Positions 31,089 to 36,493 of a DNA stretch of 36,493 nucleotides are shown in pieces (position 1 is the stretch's first letter; each line of letters starts with the position of its first letter). The notes under the pieces are model-generated. The model ran no database searches. It was not told the DNA's origin and was given only the letters and a program-made list of their open reading frames with translations. A program made the translations under genes and the position numbers. The stretch comes from WLMZ01 sp037139095 (lineage in GTDB: Bacteria; Actinomycetota; Acidimicrobiia; Acidimicrobiales; Ilumatobacteraceae): NCBI GenBank assembly GCA_037139095.1, contig JBAXHD010000027.1:1-36493 (forward strand). Reading direction: 5' to 3'.

Positions 31089-32088
31089 TTACATGAACGA
31101 GGTCGGGAAAGACCTTGCTGACCTTCGCAATCAGGTATTCGCCATAGGTTCCGTCGAACTCGAACACGCTGCGGCCATCCCAGCGCGCAGCATCGGCCTG
31201 CTCTCGTTCGGTGTCGCCGGGTTCAGCCGCCAGCGGCAACGGCTGCGGCCGAGCGTGCCAACTGGGGTCGAAGAAGAAGGGAAACGACAAGCGGTCGCGG
31301 TCACTGGTGTTGCGCACGCGATGCAAGGTAGAGCGGTATCTGCCACCGGTGATGCGCTCGAGCATGTCGCCGATGTTGCAGACGAACGTGTCGGGGATGG
31401 GTTCGATGTCGACCCATCCGTCGCGGCCCAGCACTTGGAGACCGCCGCAGTCGTCCTGCGCTAAGAGGGTGAGTAATCCGTAGTCGGTGTGTTGAGCCAC
31501 GCCCCACGTGCCCGGGCCGTCGACCGGATATTGGAAGATGCGAAACAGCAACGTTGGGTCGCTGGTGAGGTGCTCTCGAAACCAGTCGGACGGAAGCCCG
31601 AGGCCCAGCGCAATGCCAGACATCACGAGGTGACCGAGCTCGGTCATCGCATCGATCCAAGTGAGCACCGCAGGGCCGAGCGCGGGTAGTTGCAAAGGAA
31701 ACAAGTTGCTGCCGTGCAGCGGTAGCGCTGCCTGAACGCGAGGGTCTTCGGGGCCAAGTTGCTGGCCGAAGTAGATGCCCTCTTTGCGGTCGGGAACACC
31801 GCTGGTTATTTCGCCGCCGAGTGGGAACCACCCGCGCCACGCTCGCCCTCCGCGGGCCATAGCGATCTCGGCCTTTGCTGCTTGTGGCAGCGCGAAGAAC
31901 TGGCGGGCTAGGGCATCAAGCGACTGGAACAAATCGTGGTCTACTCGGTGTCCGCTGATGCAGAAGAACCCCGTGTCTCGGCACGCACCATCGATTGCGG
32001 TAGCAACGGCGGTCACTGCCGATGAATCGTTGCCGTCGCGCAGTGCAGCGATGTCGATCAGCGGAACCGCCCGCGGAGTATTGGTCAT
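31084..32088 (-). CDS. Fe(II)/2-oxoglutarate oxygenase, isopenicillin-N-synthase-like
   Basis: A 334-residue oxygenase of the DIOX_N/2OG-FeII_Oxy family. The N-terminal domain opens with VPLIDIAALRDG and GFFCISGHRVDHDL. The iron triad is His200-x-Asp202 (AQHTDYGLLTLL) and His256 (STLHRVRN), with Arg266 (DRLSFPFFF) for 2-oxoglutarate. Members hydroxylate or desaturate diverse small molecules. ATG 32088 overlaps the stop of the SnoaL-like gene (ATGA), so it is the second gene of the minus-strand operon. It is not part of the known mycobacterial ring C/D pathway, so it may serve a modified or different substrate. Confidence 0.86.
   Translation of the reverse strand: MTNTPRAVPLIDIAALRDGNDSSAVTAVATAIDGACRDTGFFCISGHRVDHDLFQSLDALARQFFALPQAAKAEIAMARGGRAWRGWFPLGGEITSGVPDRKEGIYFGQQLGPEDPRVQAALPLHGSNLFPLQLPALGPAVLTWIDAMTELGHLVMSGIALGLGLPSDWFREHLTSDPTLLFRIFQYPVDGPGTWGVAQHTDYGLLTLLAQDDCGGLQVLGRDGWVDIEPIPDTFVCNIGDMLERITGGRYRSTLHRVRNTSDRDRLSFPFFFDPSWHARPQPLPLAAEPGDTEREQADAARWDGRSVFEFDGTYGEYLIAKVSKVFPDLVHVI
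31086..31091 (-). promoter_or_regulatory. Leaderless -10 box TAATCT for DUF35-ltp
   Basis: Minus-strand TAATCT, then gacgcc (6 nt), then GTG 31079. The box is made of the last codons and stop of the upstream gene, and its 3' half is part of operator copy 3. Confidence 0.6.
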
Positions 32089-32834
32089 TTGACCTCGGTG
32101 GGATTGTGGGCGCGCTCTTCGAACGCGATGAGTCCGCCGCCAGCGTGAGTGAGGGCAATGGCCGTGTCGCCGCAACGCAGGAAGGCGCGCTTGCCGTCTT
32201 TCACCACGACATCGGCGGGATGGGTGAACAGCGGAGCATCGGCGCCAGCCATGTTGCCCGTGGCGTGATCCCACACCACGGAGTTGGCTGCGTAGGCGGG
32301 TGTTCCGGCTTGATATGCACGCACCATCTCGGCAACGCCTGCTGGGTCATCGGTGGTTGGTTCGGCTGCGAGGCTGATGTGCGTGATGCTGGGATCGGCA
32401 GCCATCGTGGGTTTGCCACCCGCCATGTACCAAGCAACGACGGTCTTACTGGCGCCGTCGGGAGCGTAAAAGTCTTCTTCCCAACTCCACTTGCCGTTGC
32501 CTGCATAGGTGAGCAAGGTGAGGTTGCTGAACGAGAAGCGAGCATCGCCTCCGGCCGGATCGGGCATGTGGTTCCAGATGTTGAACGCCAAGTACGGGGG
32601 CTGCAAGATGGCCCAATCGACCGAGAACGTCATGCACGCAACGGGCTCCATCTGGCGAATAATCCACTCACGGATTTCGTCGGCCCCGTAGTACTTGCCG
32701 AGGCAATGCTCGTAATAGGTGGCGTCGTCGGTAAACAGCGCAGCCCAGGCTGGCCAGTCGCGGCCGCGTGCGCCGAGGCGTTGGAACTCTTCCCACGCGG
32801 CCTGCATGTCTTCGAGAGTGAATGAAGAAGTCAT
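32085..32834 (-). CDS. SnoaL-like protein with extended C-terminus
   Basis: A 249-residue protein. Residues ~5-120 form a SnoaL/NTF2-like domain: LEDMQAAWEEFQRLGARGRDW, WAALFTDDATYYEHCLGKYYG, EIREWIIRQM and YAGNGKWSWEEDFY. The remaining ~120 residues contain no family I recognise but appear ordered (DPAGVAEMVRAYQAG, DHATGNMAGADAPLFTHPAD). It may act on cyclic ketone or alcohol intermediates, as other members do. It is the first gene of the minus-strand operon. ATG 32834 has no Shine-Dalgarno sequence but a CAGCAT box 6 nt upstream (32841-32846), so it may be leaderless. Operator copy 4 lies ~62 bp upstream, between it and the divergent dehydrogenase. Confidence 0.75.
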   Translation of the reverse strand: MTSSFTLEDMQAAWEEFQRLGARGRDWPAWAALFTDDATYYEHCLGKYYGADEIREWIIRQMEPVACMTFSVDWAILQPPYLAFNIWNHMPDPAGGDARFSFSNLTLLTYAGNGKWSWEEDFYAPDGASKTVVAWYMAGGKPTMAADPSITHISLAAEPTTDDPAGVAEMVRAYQAGTPAYAANSVVWDHATGNMAGADAPLFTHPADVVVKDGKRAFLRCGDTAIALTHAGGGLIAFEERAHNPTEVK

Positions 32835-32892
32835 CGCCGAATGCTGCCACATTCGTCTGTCGCAAACGGGAGCCGACGATCGCACGGCGCAT

Positions 32893-32915
32893 GTATCTGA
32901 CGCCGCGTCAGATAC
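32893..32915. promoter_or_regulatory. Operator copy 4: longest palindrome (TCTGAC core at 32896-32912)
   Basis: The core TCTGACGCCGCGTCAGA is extended to 9-bp arms, GTATCTGAC and GTCAGATAC. The spacer ends also pair, leaving only three unpaired centre bases. It is the most symmetric of the four copies. It overlaps the TACGGT -10 box of the acyl-CoA dehydrogenase pair by three bases and ends 11 bp before the ATG at 32927. Confidence 0.82.
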
Positions 32916-32918
32916 GGT
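32913..32918 (+). promoter_or_regulatory. Leaderless -10 box TACGGT for the acyl-CoA dehydrogenase pair
   Basis: TACGGT, then 8 nt, then ATG 32927. This is slightly longer spacing than for the other boxes here. The first three bases belong to operator copy 4. Confidence 0.5.
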
Positions 32919-32926
32919 ACGCACCC

Positions 32927-34078
32927 ATGGATCTCACCGAGACCGCCGACGAACAAGCCTTTCGAGCCGAGGCCCGTGCGTGGCTCGAAGCCAACGTGCC
33001 GAGCGGCCCGCTGCCGAGTTTTGACACCGCCGAGGGCTTCGAACTGCATCGCCAATGGGAGGCCAAGCTGTACGAGGGTCGCTGGTCGGCCGTCAGTTGG
33101 CCTGTCGAATACGGCGGTCGCGGCGCCGACTATGTGAAATGGCTGATCTTCGAAGAAGAGTATTGGCGCAGCGGCGCCCCGGGCCGAGTGAGCCAGAACG
33201 GCATCTTCTTGTTGGGCCCAACCATCATCGAGGTCGGTACGCCCGAGCAAAAGTCCCGCTTCTTGCCGGCCATGGCCAAGAGCGATGAAATCTGGGCTCA
33301 GGCCTGGAGCGAGCCCGACGCCGGTAGCGACATGGCCGGCATCCGTAGCAAGGCCGCGCTCAGCGACGATGGCAGCGAGTGGATAATCAACGGCCAAAAG
33401 ATCTGGGCCAGTCGCGCTGTTTGGGCCGACTGGTGCTTCGGAATTTTCCGCACTGATCCCGAGTCCTCGCGTCACAAGGGGCTCACGTTCATACTCATGC
33501 CGCTCGATACGCCCGGCATCACGGTGCGTCCTATCGCGCAGCTCGATGGCGACACGGGCTTTGCCGAGATCTTCTTCGACGATGTGCATGTTCCTATCGA
33601 GAACACTCTCGGCGGGGTGGGCAATGGCTGGAGCGTGGCGATGGCCACCGCCGGTTTCGAGCGTGGCGTTAGCTTGCGTAGTCCAGCGCGATTCAATGTT
33701 GCCGTCGACCGCTTGATCAAGCTGTGGATCAAGATTGGCGACCCCGACGACGACACCATGCGCGACGCGGTCACCGATCTGTGGATGCAAGCCGAGGGTT
33801 ATCGACTGCACACCTATATGACCGTCACCAAGCTGCTCGAAGGCGGCCACATTGGCAGCGAGTCAAGCCTCAACAAGATCTTCTGGAGCGAGATGGATGT
33901 GCGTGCCCATGAGTTGGCGTTGCAACTGCTCGGCCCCGATGCCGAACGTATCGACGGTCCTCACGAACGATGGGTCGACGGCTTCTTGTTCAGCCTCAGC
34001 GGTCCGCTGTACGCCGGCACCAACGAGATCCAGCGCAACATCATCGCCGACCGCGTCCTGAATCTTCCGAGAGGCTGA
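32927..34078 (+). CDS. Acyl-CoA dehydrogenase, steroid-type FadE (large subunit)
   Basis: A 383-residue acyl-CoA dehydrogenase introducing an alpha-beta double bond into a CoA thioester, using FAD. It has an N-terminal helical domain (FRAEARAWLEANVP, WPVEYGGRGADYVKW), WAQAWSEPDAGSDMAGIRS (FAD/substrate), INGQKIWASRA, FFDDVHVPIENTLGG and YAGTNEIQRNIIADRVL at the end. The YEGT position that carries Glu in medium-chain enzymes is Ala (YAGT). The likely base is Glu245 in GFERGVSLR, the position used by isovaleryl- and long-chain-type enzymes. The style resembles FadE30-type steroid dehydrogenases. A second dehydrogenase gene follows 6 bp later, implying a heteromeric enzyme. ATG 32927 is set by operator and -10 box. 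Confidence 0.88.
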   Translation: MDLTETADEQAFRAEARAWLEANVPSGPLPSFDTAEGFELHRQWEAKLYEGRWSAVSWPVEYGGRGADYVKWLIFEEEYWRSGAPGRVSQNGIFLLGPTIIEVGTPEQKSRFLPAMAKSDEIWAQAWSEPDAGSDMAGIRSKAALSDDGSEWIINGQKIWASRAVWADWCFGIFRTDPESSRHKGLTFILMPLDTPGITVRPIAQLDGDTGFAEIFFDDVHVPIENTLGGVGNGWSVAMATAGFERGVSLRSPARFNVAVDRLIKLWIKIGDPDDDTMRDAVTDLWMQAEGYRLHTYMTVTKLLEGGHIGSESSLNKIFWSEMDVRAHELALQLLGPDAERIDGPHERWVDGFLFSLSGPLYAGTNEIQRNIIADRVLNLPRG

Positions 34079-34084
34079 GCCGTT

Positions 34085-35068
34085 ATGAAATTCAGCTTCA
34101 CCTCAGATCAACAACAGTTCGCAGCAAGCCTGCGCGAGATGCTTGAGCGCGAGTTCACTGCTGCGCATTTGCGTCATGTGTGGGAAACGGGTGCCGGCCA
34201 CGACCCTGCGTTGTGGTCGCGCCTTGCAGAGATGGGCGTGCTCTCGATGATGCTTCCCGAAGCCGATGGCGGCATGGGCGGCGACTTTGTCGACACGATC
34301 TTGCTCATCGAAGAACTCGGTCGGGCCGCAGTCCCTGGACCCGTCTTTGAAACCATGACCGTTGGCGCGCTCGCTCTTGCCGGTACGCCGTGGGCCGCTG
34401 GCGTCGCCGATGGTTCGGTAGCGGTCACGGCTGCGCTGATGGGCGAGCGCTATGTGCCGCACACCGGCGTTGCCAGTGTTGTGTTGCTCAGTGATCACGA
34501 CTCGATCCGCGCAATTGAGACATCGCAGTTACAACTCACCGAAGTTGAAGGCATCGACCATGGGCGACAGTTGGTCACCTTGGCCGGCACCGAGACCGCT
34601 GGTGTGTTCGTAGGCAGCGACCGCGAAACCGCCACCGATGCAGGCTCGTTGGCTGCAGCTGCGTATCTGCTCGGTTTGTCGTCGCGCATGCTCGCTATCG
34701 CAGGCGACTACGCCCGCGATCGTCGCCAGTTCGGTCAGCCGATTGGATCGTTCCAAGCAGTAAAGCATCTCATGGCCGACGCGTTGCTCAAGGTCGAGTT
34801 TGCTCGCCCGGCGGTGTATCGCGCCGCATGGTCTCACGCCACCGACTCAGACACCCGTGCCCGCGATGTGAGCATGGCGAAGTCGCTTGCCTCTGATGCT
34901 GCTCAGAAAGCTGCGCGCAGTGCGCTGCAGGTGCACGGCGCCATTGGGTACACGTGGGAATGCGATCTGCAGTTGTTCATGAAGAAGGCCTGGGCGCTGA
35001 TGCCAGCGTGGGGCAATTCCAGCTACCACCGTCGCCGCGTTAGCGACGCAGTGCTGGGTCCGCGCTAA
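34085..35068 (+). CDS. Acyl-CoA dehydrogenase, short partner subunit
   Basis: A 327-residue, short member of the acyl-CoA dehydrogenase family. It has an N-terminal helical domain (FTSDQQQFAASLREMLE, EMGVLSMMLPEADGGMGGDF), a reduced middle domain, DRRQFGQPIGSFQAVKHLMAD (FAD-contacting Arg region) and LQVHGAIGYTWECDLQLFMK. No catalytic Glu is evident in either usual position. Short subunits of this kind pair with a longer, catalytic subunit in the alpha2beta2 FadE enzymes of actinobacterial cholesterol degradation. The 6-bp gap to the preceding gene supports that pairing. TAA at 35066-35068 is part of a small hairpin shared with the convergent ABC-F stop. Confidence 0.86.
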   Translation: MKFSFTSDQQQFAASLREMLEREFTAAHLRHVWETGAGHDPALWSRLAEMGVLSMMLPEADGGMGGDFVDTILLIEELGRAAVPGPVFETMTVGALALAGTPWAAGVADGSVAVTAALMGERYVPHTGVASVVLLSDHDSIRAIETSQLQLTEVEGIDHGRQLVTLAGTETAGVFVGSDRETATDAGSLAAAAYLLGLSSRMLAIAGDYARDRRQFGQPIGSFQAVKHLMADALLKVEFARPAVYRAAWSHATDSDTRARDVSMAKSLASDAAQKAARSALQVHGAIGYTWECDLQLFMKKAWALMPAWGNSSYHRRRVSDAVLGPR

Positions 35069-35081
35069 GCGCAATCGCTTA
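35066..35081. terminator. Short hairpin spanning two convergent stop codons
   Basis: TAAGCG (35066-35071) and CGCTTA (35076-35081) form a perfect 6-bp inverted repeat around CAAT. The left TAA is the stop of the dehydrogenase; the right TTA is the complement of the ABC-F TAA stop. The gap between the genes is only 10 bp. No T-run follows, so termination activity is uncertain. Confidence 0.4.
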
Positions 35082-36493
35082 CGCAGTGGTGAGCGGTTTG
35101 GCCAATCGCAGCGTCGACAAGGTGCTGGGTGCCGAGAGGCCGGCGAGCGCGATGTCGAAGTCGGGCAACTCGTAGACCTCGCCATCGTCGGTGATCATGA
35201 TGAACCGATCGAAACCTGCCAAGAAGGTGCGATCGTGGCTCACGGCGATGACCGTGCCTTCGAAACCTTCTAGGGCACGCTCAAGAGCTTCGGACGACTC
35301 GATGTCGAGGTTGTCGGTTGGTTCGTCGAGCAACAACACGTTGTGGCCGGCCAACTCAAGGCCGAGGATTTCGAGCCGCGCCTTTTGTCCGCCCGACAAC
35401 GTCTGAAACTCTTGGCGCGCGTTGTTCACTAGGCCATAGCGGGCGAGCGCGCCCATCGATTTTTGTTCGTCGACTAAGCGATCGCGAACGATGTCGATGC
35501 ACGTTCGACCGCGAAACTCGGGGCGATCGTTGACCTGGTTAAACATGCCCACCGAGGTGCGTGGCCCAAAGGTGATGGTTCCCGACAGTTCGCTGTGGTT
35601 GCCGTTGAGCGCATTGAGCAGATGCGTCTTGCCGGTGCCGTTGGGGCCGATAAGCGCCAACCGTTCGCCAAAGTGAATCTCGTCGGAGAAGGGCAAGAAC
35701 AGATCGTTGACCATGACGTCTTCGAACTTCACAACGCGGCGAGCAGAGTCGCCGCCTCGGAAGCGCACATAGATCTGTTGATCGGGAACCGGTGGCGGGG
35801 GAGGACCAGCCTTGACGAACTTCTCCCAGCGCGATTCGGCAGCGTTGGCCTTGGTGGCGTTCTTGAAGTTCTGCGCAGCGCGTGTCTTCATCATCTTCAT
35901 GTGCTGAAACAGGCGACGCTCTTCGTCGTTCCATCGCTTGAGATCGTCGCCGAGCAACTCTTGACGCTTATGACGAGCCTCGGGGAAGGTGGCATACGAA
36001 CCGCCATGCACCCAACATCCGGAGCCTTCGACCGCGACGATTTTGGTGGCAACGCGCTCGAGCAAGGTGCGATCGTGGCTCACCATCAAGATGGTGCTCT
36101 TGCACTCGCGGATCTGATCTTCGAGCCACGAACGGGTGGGAATGTCGAGATAGTTGTCGGGCTCATCCAGGAACAACACATCGGCGCCCGAGTTGAGCAG
36201 CAAGTCGAGCACCAGTCGTTTGCGTTCGCCGCCCGAGAGTTGGCCAACGAGTCGCGTTGCGAAATCGACGACTGGGGTCTTCACGCTGCGCTGGGCGGCT
36301 GCAGCCCACTGGTTCTCAAGCTCGTAGCCACCAAGGTCGCCCCAGTCGGAGAGCGCTTGCGCATAGCCCATGCCGTCGTCGGAGCCATCGGCCAGCGCAC
36401 GTTCGGCAGCGGCTAGGGCTCGACCAGCGGTACGTAACGCAGTGGGTGCCACCTCGATGAGCATGTCGCGTAACGAGTCGTTGGGGAGCGACA
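35079..36493 (-). CDS. ABC-F type ATPase (5' end outside window)
   Basis: The last ~470 residues of an ABC-F protein, soluble twin-ATPase proteins acting on the ribosome (translation factors or antibiotic protection). The frame runs off the right edge without a stop, so the first Walker A is outside. Seen: QLSGGERKRLVLD signature, FLDEPDNYLDIP Walker B and VSHDRTLLERV of domain 1; a charged linker with KMMKTRAAQNFKNATKANAA and AGPPPPPVPDQ; then GPNGTGKTHLLNAL (Walker A), TLSGGQKARLEIL, LLLDEPTDNLD and AVSHDRTFLAGF of domain 2. EtlA/EttA-like versus resistance type is not decidable. It is convergent with the dehydrogenase pair. Confidence 0.9.
   Translation of the reverse strand, partial: SLPNDSLRDMLIEVAPTALRTAGRALAAAERALADGSDDGMGYAQALSDWGDLGGYELENQWAAAAQRSVKTPVVDFATRLVGQLSGGERKRLVLDLLLNSGADVLFLDEPDNYLDIPTRSWLEDQIRECKSTILMVSHDRTLLERVATKIVAVEGSGCWVHGGSYATFPEARHKRQELLGDDLKRWNDEERRLFQHMKMMKTRAAQNFKNATKANAAESRWEKFVKAGPPPPPVPDQQIYVRFRGGDSARRVVKFEDVMVNDLFLPFSDEIHFGERLALIGPNGTGKTHLLNALNGNHSELSGTITFGPRTSVGMFNQVNDRPEFRGRTCIDIVRDRLVDEQKSMGALARYGLVNNARQEFQTLSGGQKARLEILGLELAGHNVLLLDEPTDNLDIESSEALERALEGFEGTVIAVSHDRTFLAGFDRFIMITDDGEVYELPDFDIALAGLSAPSTLSTLRLAKPLTTA

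Noticed and set aside
1..36493. Insertion sequences, integrase, attachment sites, tRNA or rRNA genes
   Set aside because: I found no transposase or integrase motifs and no tRNA-like cloverleaf; the island shows no obvious mobile-element borders inside this window.

Overview
The window is a gene-dense, GC-rich stretch from what looks like an actinobacterium. The pointers are many GTG starts, TANNNT boxes placed 6-8 nt before start codons (leaderless promoters), and close relatives of the mycobacterial/rhodococcal steroid-degradation proteins EchA20, IpdA, IpdB, IpdC and FadA6. The gene order is not that of Mycobacterium. An environmental lineage such as Acidimicrobiia is my best guess, but this is inference and no rRNA is present.

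Layout. 1-808: the 3' end of a hydrophobic Gly/Ala-rich protein, coupled to a small two-helix PH-like membrane protein. 809-1232: no convincing gene. 1233-7747: housekeeping and accessory genes: an RlmD/TrmA-type RNA (uracil-C5) methyltransferase, a SnoaL-like protein, pseudouridine-5'-phosphate glycosidase, two tandem flavodoxin-fold oxidoreductases, an acyl-CoA carboxylase beta-like protein and an MFS transporter. 7737-14515: the core of the island, an SDR divergent from echA20-ipdA-ipdB-ipdC-MaoC-like-SDR-MFS, with most junctions overlapping. 14512-18646: SDR, SnoaL/LEH-like protein, Rieske oxygenase and acyl-CoA ligase. 18647-22817: a minus-strand set of nitroreductase, phytanoyl-CoA dioxygenase-like protein, GNAT, SDR and CaiB/BaiF CoA-transferase. 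22927-27760: arylsulfatase, D-aminoacylase-type amidohydrolase and GNAT. 27771-35068: a minus-strand operon (SnoaL-like, 2-oxoglutarate oxygenase, DUF35, thiolase-like Ltp, SRPBCC, FadA6, GNAT) divergent from a pair of acyl-CoA dehydrogenases. The right edge cuts an ABC-F ATPase.

How the genes fit together. EchA20 (ring D opening), IpdAB (ring C opening), IpdC and FadA6 are the signature enzymes for breaking down the last two steroid rings. The CoA ligase, CoA-transferase, dehydrogenases, DUF35-thiolase pair, Rieske and 2-oxoglutarate oxygenases, sulfatase and exporters suggest a sterol or sterol-like catabolic island wider than the textbook cluster.

The strongest new signal is regulatory. 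One 17-bp palindrome, TCTGAC-N5-GTCAGA, occurs exactly four times (8509, 16011, 31072, 32896), each time on or beside a promoter of a catabolic operon. It does not resemble the KstR2 box as I recall it, and no regulator gene lies in the window. A second notable point is a MaoC-fold protein inside the ipd operon that lacks the catalytic His-containing segment.
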